Positions 35,669 to 46,833 of a stretch of DNA of 64,000 nucleotides are shown here, one piece after another. The stretch is from Erythrobacter sp. SDW2. Lineage in GTDB: Bacteria; Pseudomonadota; Alphaproteobacteria; Sphingomonadales; Sphingomonadaceae. The notes beneath the pieces are model-generated. The model did not search any database. It was not told the DNA's origin and saw only the letters and a program-made list of their open reading frames with translations. The stretch covers positions 2,852,001-2,916,000 of the forward strand of contig NZ_CP090370.1 in the NCBI RefSeq assembly GCF_021431965.1. The letters are read 5' to 3'. Numbering within the stretch: the first letter of the stretch is position 1; each line of letters starts with the position of its first letter. The position numbers and the translations under genes are program-made.

Positions 35669-37072
35669 CTACGGCGCGGCGTCGCGCAGGTCGTCTTCGA
35701 TGACAATGACCTGCTCGTCGGTCACGCGCGGACGGTTGGCCACGCGGGCGGCGTTGAAGCTCGCCACCACCGCATCGTCGCGGCCATAGATGTCCTTGAA
35801 GGTCGAGAGCTTGCCCTCGATGTCCGTCGCCATGGTGAAATAGGTGATGTAGACCGGCATCGGCTTCTGGAACGCGACGCGGGTGTACTTGCCGCTGTTG
35901 AGCAGGGCGAGGCCTTCATCGGCGGTGATGCCCGCTTGCAGGATCGCCAGAGTCAGCGCCAGCTTCACCGCGTCTTCCGTGCGGATACAACCATGGCTCA
36001 GCGCCCGTTCGGTCGCGCCGAACAGGTGACGGCTGGGCGTATCATGGACGAAGATCGCGTGCCGGTTGGGCATGTCGAGCTTCATGCGGCCGAGCGAATT
36101 GCCCGGGCCCGGCTGCTGAACGACGGTAACGAAGCCATTGGCGCCCCGGGTCGCGGTATAACCGGCCGACTTGGCCCAAGCCGGATTGCCCAGCACCTTC
36201 GCGCCCAGCCCTTCGCCCTTGACGATGCTCTGCGGCACGGTCCAGGTCGGGTTGAGTACGACGCCTTCGACCAGCTCGGCAAGCTGTGGCGTGGCCGTTC
36301 TTCCCGGTTTGCCGACGACGGTGCGGAAGGTGGCCATGATGTTGTCATTGACCGTCAGGCGCAGCTGGTACTCCGGCACGTTGGTCATCAGGTACTGGCC
36401 GCCGAGATCGCGCGGCAACCAGCGCCAGCGGTCCATATTGGCCTGGATCTGCTTGTACTGCGACGTGCCCGGGGTCGCAGCGGCGAGTGCCTGCTTGAGC
36501 ACGGCGTAGTCGGGATGCAGCGGGGCGAGGCCCTGCAGCGTGCCCATCAGGTCACCCGACTGGAGCGCCTGCTTGAGCACCGTCGCCGACGGCATGCGGT
36601 CGGCATCGGGGTCCATCACGAACCACTGCTTGCGGCCCGACATCGGGGTCCGCCCGTCGCGCATGTCCTCGATCAGCCAGATGTAGCGCTGGCTCGCACC
36701 GGCATCGAGCGCTGCGCCGGGACCGGCTGCGATCAGCGCCTGAAGCCCCGGCGCGTCATAGTCGGCCGGACGCAAGCCTTCCGCATCGATCTTCTCGATC
36801 AGGGTGACGAGGGCGGTGGCTTTCTCCAGGCTCCAGCCCTGCACAGCGGGGTCAACCTGCTTGGCCGCAGGAAACTCGTCCTTGAAGGCTTCGGCAACGC
36901 TGCCCTGGGTCGGAGTGTCATACTCGGCCTCCAGCGGCGGCTGTTCGGCAGCGATCGCGGGCGCGGTCTCCGGCGGCAGGAGGTCCTCGGGGGCGTCCTG
37001 CGCTATCGCCGCCATCGGCAGCGCCAAGCTTGCACCTAGCAGGAGAACGGATTTCACCACCGACTTCGTCAT
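35669..37072 (-). CDS. L,D-transpeptidase, YcbB-like
   Basis: A 467-residue exported protein with a signal peptide ending near AAIAQDAP. After a helical/peptidoglycan-binding-like section comes the YkuD catalytic domain at about 255-400, with HAIFVHDTPSRHLF and the catalytic SHGCIRTED. It forms 3-3 cross-links in peptidoglycan in the periplasm. ATG at 37072 is chosen; GTG one codon earlier (37075) is possible. It converges on the other L,D-transpeptidase, a different subfamily. Confidence 0.93.
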   Translation of the reverse strand: MTKSVVKSVLLLGASLALPMAAIAQDAPEDLLPPETAPAIAAEQPPLEAEYDTPTQGSVAEAFKDEFPAAKQVDPAVQGWSLEKATALVTLIEKIDAEGLRPADYDAPGLQALIAAGPGAALDAGASQRYIWLIEDMRDGRTPMSGRKQWFVMDPDADRMPSATVLKQALQSGDLMGTLQGLAPLHPDYAVLKQALAAATPGTSQYKQIQANMDRWRWLPRDLGGQYLMTNVPEYQLRLTVNDNIMATFRTVVGKPGRTATPQLAELVEGVVLNPTWTVPQSIVKGEGLGAKVLGNPAWAKSAGYTATRGANGFVTVVQQPGPGNSLGRMKLDMPNRHAIFVHDTPSRHLFGATERALSHGCIRTEDAVKLALTLAILQAGITADEGLALLNSGKYTRVAFQKPMPVYITYFTMATDIEGKLSTFKDIYGRDDAVVASFNAARVANRPRVTDEQVIVIEDDLRDAAP

Positions 37073-37230
37073 CACACTTCAGCCCCAGTATCGCACGGCC
37101 AGAACCATTTGCCGCCTTGGTCACGGCAATTTTGCCGCATTCACCATCGTCCTTCAAGCATGCTCGCTTTCCGCAAGCTGAATTCACTTGCAAGCGTGAC
37201 GCGAAAGCCATCCCCGCTTAAGGGCGCGCT

Positions 37231-38112
37231 ATGCACCGCGACCACCCCCTGATGCCGTTCTTCCTGACGCTGGCCGGCGTCGGCATGCTGTCGCTGATGG
37301 ATGCTTTCATGAAGGGCGCATCGCTGGCGGTGGGTGCCTATAGCGCGGCGTGGTTGCGGTCTGCCTTGGGGCTGGCGCTGGTCGCCCCGGTGTGGCTGGG
37401 GATGGGTGGCAAGTGGCCGCACAGGCCCGCCTTGCGGCTCCACCTGCTGCGCGGGACGGTGTCGGCCTTCATGGCGCTGAGCTTCTTCTACGCGCTGACG
37501 AAGCTGCCCATTGCCGAGGCGATCGCCATCTCCTTCATCGCTCCGCTGATTGCGCTCTATCTCGCGGCGGTGTTGCTGGGCGAAAGGATCAAGCGAGAGG
37601 CGATCTTTGCCTCTATCCTCGGCTTCGCGGGCACGCTGGTGATCATCGGTGGCAAGCTGGGCCGGGAACAGGCCACGCAGGAGATGTGGTGGGGACTGGC
37701 GGCATTGCTGTTTTCGGCGCTGCTCTACGCCTGGAACTTCATCCTGATCCGGCAGCAATCGCAGCTGGCGGGGCCGGCAGAGGTGGCGACCTTCCATAGC
37801 GGAGTTTCGGCTGTGCTACTTGGTCTGGCAGCACCTTGGCTGTTGGTCCTGCCTGAGGCCGAAGCAGCCATGCATATTGCGGCATCGGCCCTCCTAACCG
37901 TCTGCGCAGCTGCGGCTCTCGCCTGGGCCTATGCCCGGGCCGAAGCGCAAGCGCTGGTCCCCATCGAATATTCGGGATTCCTCTGGGCCGCGCTGTTCGG
38001 CTGGCTGTTTTTCCGCGAGGCGGTGACTGTGCCAACCATCGCCGGCACAGTCTTGATCGTGATCGGTTGCTGGATCGCTGCGCGCGCACCGACCGAGCAA
38101 AGCACGATCTGA
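37231..38112 (+). CDS. DMT-superfamily transporter (EamA)
   Basis: A 293-residue inner-membrane protein with ten helices in two EamA repeats (about 8-140 and 150-285). The first repeat holds WLRSALGLALVAPVW and the conserved YALTKLPIAEAIAISFIAPL, the second the similar AYARAEAQALVPIEYSGFLWA. The family exports metabolites such as amino acids or purines; substrate unknown. ATG at 37231. It is divergent from the YcbB-like gene with about 158 bases between. Confidence 0.92.
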   Translation: MHRDHPLMPFFLTLAGVGMLSLMDAFMKGASLAVGAYSAAWLRSALGLALVAPVWLGMGGKWPHRPALRLHLLRGTVSAFMALSFFYALTKLPIAEAIAISFIAPLIALYLAAVLLGERIKREAIFASILGFAGTLVIIGGKLGREQATQEMWWGLAALLFSALLYAWNFILIRQQSQLAGPAEVATFHSGVSAVLLGLAAPWLLVLPEAEAAMHIAASALLTVCAAAALAWAYARAEAQALVPIEYSGFLWAALFGWLFFREAVTVPTIAGTVLIVIGCWIAARAPTEQSTI

Positions 38113-38124
38113 GAACCGGGAAAT

Positions 38125-38155
38125 GGCCGCTCCCCTGCCCCCAGGAGGAGCGGCC
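38125..38155 (+). terminator. Hairpin downstream of the DMT transporter
   Basis: GGCCGCTCC (38125-38133) pairs with GGAGCGGCC (38147-38155), loop 13 bases. There is no T-run directly after it. Confidence 0.5.
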
Positions 38156-38279
38156 GCCGGGCAGGCTCGAAAGATCCTGCCAGCCTTTTGGCCGGTCAGG
38201 AAGTAGGCGACCCGAAGTACCCGGCATCTGGCCCGGTAGCGTGACGCCGGGCGTTTAGCTCTTTGCAGACAGGGCCTCC

Positions 38280-38411
38280 TTAGCGGCTGCCTGCACCAGC
38301 CTTCACAGACTGTGCGTCAGGCGGGCTATCCGAGAATATCACGGCAGCAGCAAAGTTCGCCGCCACCAGCAAAACAGCGGACAGCACGCTTGTCCTGAAT
38401 TGGGCATGCAC
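38280..38411 (-). CDS. Possible 43-residue single-helix peptide
   Basis: A GTG-initiated frame encodes a short basic start (HAQFRTS), a hydrophobic stretch of about 20 residues (VLSAVLLVAANFAAAVIF) and a polar tail ending AGAGSR. This looks like a small membrane or secreted peptide. There is no convincing ribosome-binding site, and an in-frame GTG at 38471 would lengthen it. Kept as a candidate because the helix pattern is hard to explain by chance alone. Confidence 0.35.
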   Translation of the reverse strand: MHAQFRTSVLSAVLLVAANFAAAVIFSDSPPDAQSVKAGAGSR

Positions 38412-38669
38412 GCGCTTGGTGTGGCTATCGCTCTGGACGCCCTGTTGCCCCGATGATGTCAGAAGTGTCACTGCGTCGCGCTCATTACGCTGACGTGGCA
38501 CGCCATTGGCGCATTTTACGGCTATGAACCAGTAAACAGTTGTAACAGCCCCACCGCATGCGCCGAACCTTGACCTGCGGCGCGCAAAAGCGCAGGGCGC
38601 AGGCGAAATCCTCGGGCGCAGCGCGCGTGCCGCGCCGCCCCTCCATGAACCGCTCAGAAAGGACCCCGG

Positions 38670-41345
<2,676 letters not shown>

Positions 41346-41432
41346 GGATACCCACAAATACGGGGCTGGACCATGTGTTCAGCCCCGGTCCACTCTGCGT
41401 CGCGCAATTTCGCGCTGCGAAGGAGTGGGACC

Positions 41433-41945
41433 ATGCGAACAAGATTGACCCTGATTGCCGCCCTGGCATGGGCGGCCGCGCCGCTGCAGGCACAGGAGGC
41501 ACCTGACAATCTGCTGATCGACTACGCTGCGTTCGAGAAGCTGACAGCGGAAGTCGCGCCCTATCGCGAGACACGGCGGATCCCGCTGACGCAGTTCCTC
41601 AGCCTCGCACAGCAGGAAGGCGTGATCCTGCTCGACGCGCGCAGCGAGACCGCTTTCGCGCTTGGGCACATCGAGGGCGCGATCAACCTGCCCTTTTCCG
41701 ACTTCACCGACGAAAAGCTGGTCAAGGTACTGGGCGATGACAAGGACCGCCCGATCCTGATCTATTGCAACAACAACTTCAGCGACAATGTCGTTCCGGT
41801 GGTGACCAAACGTGCCCCGCTGGCGCTCAATATCCCGACCTTCATCAACCTCTATGGCTATGGCTACACCAATATCTGGGAGCTCGCCGATGTGGTCGAA
41901 CGACGCGATGTCGCGTGGGTGAGCTCTATCGCAGAGCAACCCTAG
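41433..41945 (+). CDS. Exported rhodanese-like domain protein
   Basis: A 170-residue protein with a signal peptide (cleavage near PLQAQEA). The rhodanese domain contains LLDARSETAFALGHIEGAINLPFSDF and the active-site Cys in ILIYCNNNF. It is likely a periplasmic sulfurtransferase or persulfide-handling protein. ATG at 41433 has AGGAG upstream. A strong terminator hairpin follows. It sits 88 bases after acnA but is probably a separate unit. Confidence 0.9.
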   Translation: MRTRLTLIAALAWAAAPLQAQEAPDNLLIDYAAFEKLTAEVAPYRETRRIPLTQFLSLAQQEGVILLDARSETAFALGHIEGAINLPFSDFTDEKLVKVLGDDKDRPILIYCNNNFSDNVVPVVTKRAPLALNIPTFINLYGYGYTNIWELADVVERRDVAWVSSIAEQP

Positions 41946-41966
41946 CCTGTAGTCTTCAAGAAAAAG

Positions 41967-41995
41967 GGGGCGCATTCCTTGCCGGAACGCGCCCC
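41967..41995. terminator. Hairpin terminator between rhodanese and PEP-CTERM-like genes
   Basis: GGGGCGCATTCC (41967-41978) pairs with GGAACGCGCCCC (41984-41995) with one mismatch and a 5-base loop. It lies in the convergent gap and is preceded by an A-run, suiting the minus-strand gene. Confidence 0.7.
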
Positions 41996-42030
41996 ATCAG
42001 TGGTGTCTCGTAAGACCGTTCGAGCGGAAG

Positions 42031-43224
42031 TTACTTCTTCTTCCACTTGCGGCGACCGAACACGGCCGCAGCGCCGAGGCCGAACAGGATGGTCATCGGC
42101 GGAGCCGGGACCGGCGTGCCGCTGGTCGATCCTGAAGTCGATGAAGACGAGCTGCTCGACGAGGAACTGCTGCTCGACGACGAGGAAGACGACGAGCTGC
42201 TGGTCGAACTGGTCATGTTGCCCGAGCTCGAACCCGAGGTCGAAATGCCGCCGCTCGAAGAACTGCTGCTCGATGAGGAGCTGCTCGACGACGATGAGCT
42301 GGAGCTGCTCGACGAGGAAGACGAGCTGGAACTGGTCACATTCCCTGACGTGCTGGAGACATTGCCCGAAGTCGTGGTGGAGGTGACGCCGCCGGTGGTC
42401 GAGGACGAAGTGCTCGTCACCCCGCCGGTGGTGCTGGTCACACCGCCAGTCGAGGTCGATGTCGAACCGCCGAAGCTAGAATTGTCAATGTCGATATCGA
42501 TCACGATGCCGCCTGTCGACGAGCTTTCGCCGCCCGACGAGCTGGAGGTCGAGGTCGAACTGGCTACGCCGCTGGATCCCGAAGTTGTCGTCGTCGAGGT
42601 GATCACGACGCTGCCGCCGCTCGAGCTGCCCCCTCCGAAGAAGCCGCCGAAGAACCCTCCGCCAAAGCCGCCACCAAAACCGCCGCCGCCGCCGACAACG
42701 GTCACACCGCCGTCACCGCCGCCGCCACCGACGAAGCCGCCGCCGACAGGGAAGACCGCCGGAGCAACCGAGACCACCGTGGTGGTGGCGCCACCGCAAT
42801 AGCCAGCGCCCCCCGAGGTGTAGACCGTGCGCAAGGTGCCGCCATAGCTACCGCCGTAAGCCCCACCGGCGTAGTCGCCCTGGGCTCCGGAACCGCTGCC
42901 ATAGGGACCGCCAGCGCCGTATGCGCCATCTGTGCCCGCTCCGGCTCTATAGTCGCTGTCAGAGCCGCCTGCGCCCATCGAGCCGGCGGGCACACATTCT
43001 ACCACGCGTTCGATCGTTCGCTCCTTGCGCTTCACGGTCTTGACCACCTTGCGCTTCTTGGGCGGGGCTTCCTTGATGTAGCGGACGGGCGCGGACTTGA
43101 CCGACTTCGCCTTGTAATCGACCGTCTCCGCCTGCGGTTCTGCGACACGCACCGCACCGCCTGCCAGCAAGGCACCGCCTGCTGCGGTTGCTGCCAGTTT
43201 CGCCAGGGCCATTTTTACCGACAT
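42031..43224 (-). CDS. Gly- and Ser-rich exported protein with PEP-CTERM-like sorting tail
   Basis: A 397-residue protein. A hydrophobic signal-like N-terminus is followed by a basic Lys/Arg stretch (PPKKRKVVKTVKRKER), a Gly/Tyr-rich part, Gly-rich repeats, then Ser/Thr-rich sequence with two homopolymeric runs of more than 20 serines. The C-terminus (VPAPPMTILFGLGAAAVFG, then RRKWKKK) has the motif-helix-basic layout of PEP-CTERM signals cut by exosortase, with VPAPP in place of VPEP. A surface or extracellular-matrix role is inferred. No exosortase gene is in the window. Confidence 0.8.
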   Translation of the reverse strand: MSVKMALAKLAATAAGGALLAGGAVRVAEPQAETVDYKAKSVKSAPVRYIKEAPPKKRKVVKTVKRKERTIERVVECVPAGSMGAGGSDSDYRAGAGTDGAYGAGGPYGSGSGAQGDYAGGAYGGSYGGTLRTVYTSGGAGYCGGATTTVVSVAPAVFPVGGGFVGGGGGDGGVTVVGGGGGFGGGFGGGFFGGFFGGGSSSGGSVVITSTTTTSGSSGVASSTSTSSSSGGESSSTGGIVIDIDIDNSSFGGSTSTSTGGVTSTTGGVTSTSSSTTGGVTSTTTSGNVSSTSGNVTSSSSSSSSSSSSSSSSSSSSSSSSSSSGGISTSGSSSGNMTSSTSSSSSSSSSSSSSSSSSSSSSTSGSTSGTPVPAPPMTILFGLGAAAVFGRRKWKKK

Positions 43225-43442
43225 GGGCAAACTCTTTTGTTCCTGCTGGGGCTTTCCTCACATCCGGCGTTTCCGGTGTGGGCGTATCCCCGTCTTGCCC
43301 TTGGAACATTCGCACCCTTCAAGCGGCAATCACGTTAACCACGAAAAGGCCGTTCCGGATCGATTTTTTGCCTCCGGTCAGGGAGTTGGCTAACGCCTTG
43401 TCCCGCAATGGCACCGAATCCCGGGCAAAGCTTGCCGGATGG

Positions 43443-44474
43443 TTAAGCCTCGTCGCCGAACAGGCCGGTTTGCGAACCGGCGGGCGGCCTCCGTTCGAGA
43501 TGCTCCCACCCGCGATCGTTAAGGCAACGCCCGCGTGCGGTGCGGGCCACCAGCCCGAGCTGGATCAGGAACGGCTCGACCACTTCCTCGATCGTGTCGC
43601 GCGGCTCGGCGAGGCCCGCCGCCAGCGTCTCCACCCCCACCGGGCCGCCCTTGTAGATATCGGCGATCATGGTGAGATAGCGCCGGTCCATCGCATCGAG
43701 GCCCAGCCGGTCGACCTCCAGCCGGGTCAGCGCCGCATCGGCGATGGCGGCCGTGACGGTGACGGCCTTCTCGACCTCGGCAAAGTCGCGCACCCGGCGC
43801 AGCAGGCGGCCCGCGACACGCGGCGTGCCGCGCGAACGGCGGGCAATCTCGCGCGCGCCCGCAGGATCGATGGGGAGGCCCATCAGCCCGGCACCGCGGG
43901 TGACGACCTTCTCCAGCTCGTCCTCATTGTAGAAGTTCAGCCGGACCGGGATGCCGAAGCGGTCACGCAGTGGCGTCGTCAGCAGGCCCTGCCGCGTGGT
44001 CGCCCCGATCAGGGTGAAGGGCGGCAGATCGATCCGTACGCTGCGCGCACTCGGTCCCTCGCCGATGATCAGGTCGAGCGCGCGATCCTCCATCGCCGGA
44101 TAGAGCACTTCCTCGACCACCGGATTGAGCCGGTGGATCTCGTCGATGAACAACACATCATGCGGCTCAAGGTTCGTGAGCAGCGCCGCCAAGTCGCCCG
44201 CCTTGGCGATCACCGGCCCGCTGGTGGCGCGGAAACCCACACCCAGCTCGCGCGCGATGATCTGCGCCAGCGTGGTCTTGCCCAGCCCCGGTGGACCGAA
44301 GAACAGCGTATGGTCCATCGCCTCGCCACGGCTGCGCGCCGCCTCGATGAACACCGCAAGATTGCCCTTCGCCGCCGCCTGCCCGACGAATTCGGCGAGC
44401 GACTTGGGCCGCAGCGCCGCGTCCGGGTCTTCCGGCTGCCGCTGGGGCGTGTGGAGGGGGATGGGGTCGGTCAT
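43443..44474 (-). CDS. ruvB: Holliday junction branch-migration ATPase RuvB
   Basis: A 343-residue AAA+ motor that drives branch migration with RuvA. Walker A is [13 protein letters not shown], Walker B is [10 protein letters not shown], the sensor and arginine-finger region is [18 protein letters not shown], and the C-terminal winged helix has the signature [13 protein letters not shown]. The start overlaps the stop of the upstream 213-residue unknown gene by 4 bases (ATGA). ruvA lies in the same operon three genes upstream; ruvC is not seen. Confidence 0.98.
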   Translation of the reverse strand: MTDPIPLHTPQRQPEDPDAALRPKSLAEFVGQAAAKGNLAVFIEAARSRGEAMDHTLFFGPPGLGKTTLAQIIARELGVGFRATSGPVIAKAGDLAALLTNLEPHDVLFIDEIHRLNPVVEEVLYPAMEDRALDLIIGEGPSARSVRIDLPPFTLIGATTRQGLLTTPLRDRFGIPVRLNFYNEDELEKVVTRGAGLMGLPIDPAGAREIARRSRGTPRVAGRLLRRVRDFAEVEKAVTVTAAIADAALTRLEVDRLGLDAMDRRYLTMIADIYKGGPVGVETLAAGLAEPRDTIEEVVEPFLIQLGLVARTARGRCLNDRGWEHLERRPPAGSQTGLFGDEA

Positions 44475-45112
44475 TTTGCTTTCGACGCGAAACTACAACT
44501 TACTTTGCCGTTCTCAGGATCATGCATTCGAACAAAAAGGTGTCTATTCTCAACCGGTAGCGAGACGACGTGATGGTTCAGACCATTTAAAAGACGCTCT
44601 ACCCACGACTTCACGAAATCTTGGTTCAGCTCTGACAATCTGGGCTTCTGAAGCACGTCGAGTTTCCAAACATGAAGCACCCCGTCGCATGTCACGTAGG
44701 CGTCCTTCAGCGCCTTGTAATCGAAAACAGGTGAATGCTCATATACCTGCTCAATGCAGCCAGCGACCCACGCCCCGCCTGATATCGGTCGCGGAAAGCA
44801 ACGCGGGTTCATGTTTTGAATCACCTTAAAGATAATCACCTTAAAGATTTTGTCGGCTCGATATTCCTTCTGGAACCGGCGGAATGGAAAAGCAGGATCA
44901 GCAGCCTGAATCACAAGCATGCCTCTGGAAAGCAATTCGCAAACCTTCCTCAATTGGAGATACAGACCTTCAAACATAAAATGGGAGTGTCGGTTTTCAC
45001 TTGCGTTGGAAGGTGGACGAAGATGCCAAGCAACTTCGGACATCGTGGTGACCCGAGCCTTCAACTCCTCCATTATATCACAGTAAAGTGGTGCTAGCTC
45101 ATGCTCGGTCAT
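44471..45112 (-). CDS. Unknown 213-residue protein, lower-GC insertion in the ruv operon
   Basis: I do not recognise a family. The protein starts [17 protein letters not shown] and is mixed alpha-helical, with an N-terminal half ([18 protein letters not shown]) faintly like HEPN or swapped-helix proteins, but no catalytic motif is certain. Its base composition is clearly more AT-rich than the flanking genes, with rare-type codons, suggesting recent acquisition. An in-frame 15-base tandem duplication doubles the residues IFKVI. The start at 45112 (or 45115) uses AGGGG; its stop overlaps the ruvB ATG, so it is well integrated in the operon. Confidence 0.75.
   Translation of the reverse strand: MTEHELAPLYCDIMEELKARVTTMSEVAWHLRPPSNASENRHSHFMFEGLYLQLRKVCELLSRGMLVIQAADPAFPFRRFQKEYRADKIFKVIIFKVIQNMNPRCFPRPISGGAWVAGCIEQVYEHSPVFDYKALKDAYVTCDGVLHVWKLDVLQKPRLSELNQDFVKSWVERLLNGLNHHVVSLPVENRHLFVRMHDPENGKVSCSFASKAK
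44819..44848. repeat. Perfect 15-bp tandem duplication inside the unknown ruv-operon gene
   Basis: AATCACCTTAAAGAT occurs at 44819-44833 and again at 44834-44848. On the coding strand it duplicates five codons in frame ([10 protein letters not shown]). Confidence 0.95.
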
Positions 45113-45120
45113 CATACCCC

Positions 45121-45684
45121 TCAAAACGGGTTCACCGAATAACCCTGCCCCTGCAATACAGCATGTGCCGTCATTGCGCTCAGGGCCAGTTCCACGCCGG
45201 GGAGCATCTCGTCCTTGTTCACCCCTTGCGCGCCGGAGCTCTGGCCGCAGACGATGAAGCGCACACCCTGGTCGATCATCTGGCGCACCGCCTCGGCAGA
45301 CGGGTTGACCTCGCCCTTGCCGCGCGCGGCCCAGGCTTCGTCGGTCAGCAGGTCGAGCACCGCCGGGCCATGGATCACCACCGCGGCGAGGTTCTTCATC
45401 GGCTCGATCCCGATCCGGTCATGCATGTTGATGAAGCGCGCGGCGGATTCGAACCCGCGGTTGAGCTTGCCCTCCTCAGCCGGGCGGGCGACGTCGAAGG
45501 CGACCTTGAACTCCATCCCCTCGGGGATCTGGAAATCGGCATCAGGGATGTCGGCGACGGGCCCGAAATCCTCAAATACCGGTCCCATGGTGAAGGCCGA
45601 CATATCCTGCGCGGCTGCGGGGACGGTAAAACCGAGAGCCAGTAGCGCCAGCCCCAACCTTCGAGTGAAATCCCATCCCGTCAT
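45121..45684 (-). CDS. Exported DsrE-family protein
   Basis: A 187-residue protein. The signal peptide (WDFTRRLGLALLALGF, cleavage near PAAAQDM) precedes a DsrE/DsrF-like domain with a conserved Cys in VRFIVCGQSS. DsrE-type proteins handle sulfur or persulfides, but exported forms are uncharacterised. The ATG at 45684 has GAGGGA upstream. It lies between ruvA-linked genes, with no functional connection to recombination that I can see. Confidence 0.85.
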   Translation of the reverse strand: MTGWDFTRRLGLALLALGFTVPAAAQDMSAFTMGPVFEDFGPVADIPDADFQIPEGMEFKVAFDVARPAEEGKLNRGFESAARFINMHDRIGIEPMKNLAAVVIHGPAVLDLLTDEAWAARGKGEVNPSAEAVRQMIDQGVRFIVCGQSSGAQGVNKDEMLPGVELALSAMTAHAVLQGQGYSVNPF

Positions 45685-45691
45685 TTCGACA

Positions 45692-46159
45692 TCATCCCTC
45701 TTCACCAAATCTGATTGCTCGCCAGTCGGGGGCCTTGCGAGCGCGCTTCAGTCGCCCCTCGTTCCGCGACGAAGGGTAGCTCAGGATGTAGAACCCGGGG
45801 AGATCACTACCACGGATCTGGACATACCCGATCCCCCGACCCTCATCATCGAGGGTATCTCCCCATGGGAGCGCCAAGCACGAGGCACCCTCCAGCCAGC
45901 CATCCGGCACAATAAAACGGAGCTGCGCCCCTTCGCCAAAGCCTGCGGAGTCCTCGACAACGACACTTTCAAGTGCCACCAACGTGTGTTCCTGCCACAG
46001 TCCATTGACGATCCGCACCTTGACGACCGTGAAACCCTCGACCGCTGCAGGCGGGGCACTCAGGATGATGGGCCGCGGGTAAGTGCAGGCCAGTGCTGCC
46101 GCAGGAGCAAGCATCCAGAACGCAGCCATTGCAGCAAGAAGGCGGATCCAACCGAGCAT
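45692..46159 (-). CDS. Exported hypothetical protein in ruv operon
   Basis: A 155-residue protein with an N-terminal signal sequence (LGWIRLLAAMAAFWMLAPAA), then a beta-rich domain beginning CTYPRPIIL. I do not recognise the family. The ATG overlaps the ruvA stop by one base (TGATG), so it is co-translated with ruvA. Cleavage near LACTYP would leave Cys at or near the mature N-terminus, but the sequence is not a good lipobox. Confidence 0.75.
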   Translation of the reverse strand: MLGWIRLLAAMAAFWMLAPAAALACTYPRPIILSAPPAAVEGFTVVKVRIVNGLWQEHTLVALESVVVEDSAGFGEGAQLRFIVPDGWLEGASCLALPWGDTLDDEGRGIGYVQIRGSDLPGFYILSYPSSRNEGRLKRARKAPDWRAIRFGEEG

Positions 46160-46761
46160 CACCCCGCCGCCCTCTTCAGCGCCACGCGGATCAGCTCGCC
46201 CTCGCTCGCGCCTTCGCCCAACTCGCCTTGCGCCAGTGCCACGGCGCGGGCGGCGACGGCTGGTTTGAAGCCGAGGTTTTCCAGCGCGCTGACGGCGTCG
46301 GCGCTGTGGCTGCCCGCGCGCGTGATCGTGACACCCGCCACACCGCCGGACGAGAGCAACGCGCCCGCCTTGTCCTTCAGCTCGTTGACGATCCGGCCCG
46401 CCAGCTTCGGCCCCACGCCGTTGGCGCGCGCGACCATCGCGGCATCGCCATTGGCGCAGGCGGCCTGCAACTCGCCGGCGGACAGTGCCGAGAGGATCGC
46501 CAGGCCGACCTTGCTGCCCACCCCCTGCACCTGTGTCAGCAAGCGGAACCAGTCGCGTTCGGCGCTGTCGGCAAAGCCCAACAGCCGCATGTCGTTTTCG
46601 GATACCTGCAGGTCGGTGTAGACGGTGCAGGCCTCGCCCACCTCGCCCAGCGCGCTGAGTGTCTTGGTCGAGCAATGGACCAGATAGCCCACGCCCGCCA
46701 CGTCGATCACCGCCCAGTCGGTGCCGGTTTCTTCGAGCAGGCCCTTCAGTTTGGCAATCAT
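46159..46761 (-). CDS. ruvA: Holliday junction DNA-binding protein RuvA
   Basis: A 200-residue protein that binds four-way junctions as a tetramer and loads RuvB. Domain I (1-64) begins MIAKLKGLLEE. Helix-hairpin-helix motifs lie in FRLLTQVQGVGSKVGLAIL and ARANGVGPKLAGRIVNEL. Domain III (about 150-200) contacts RuvB. ATG at 46761. It is the first visible gene of an operon that ends with ruvB but has three unrelated genes between. Confidence 0.97.
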   Translation of the reverse strand: MIAKLKGLLEETGTDWAVIDVAGVGYLVHCSTKTLSALGEVGEACTVYTDLQVSENDMRLLGFADSAERDWFRLLTQVQGVGSKVGLAILSALSAGELQAACANGDAAMVARANGVGPKLAGRIVNELKDKAGALLSSGGVAGVTITRAGSHSADAVSALENLGFKPAVAARAVALAQGELGEGASEGELIRVALKRAAG

Positions 46762-46833
46762 GATTTGTTCCTGCCGCAAACAGACGGTGATTGCCAGCGA
46801 CCGTTGTGCCTTGTCCGCAGGGTTGGACCAATT

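Larger units (their letters stand above)
38113..38669. other. Non-coding interval between DMT gene and acnA
   Basis: This 557-base stretch has no confident gene. It contains a 9-bp-stem hairpin at 38125-38155, a second short hairpin GGCAGG/CCTGCC (38160-38181) followed by CCTTTTGG, a weak small reading frame on the minus strand (38280-38411), and the acnA promoter and leader region in its last 200 bases. AAAGGA precedes the acnA start. Confidence 0.6.

Noticed and set aside
42047-42802. Acidic Asp/Glu/Leu-rich and Pro-rich frame on the plus strand
   Set aside because: It is the complement of the Ser/Gly runs of the PEP-CTERM-like gene and has no independent start signal.
43302-43330. GGAAC near 43302 as an EcfG promoter
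   Set aside because: The next CGTT is about 25 bases away, outside the 16-17 base spacing.
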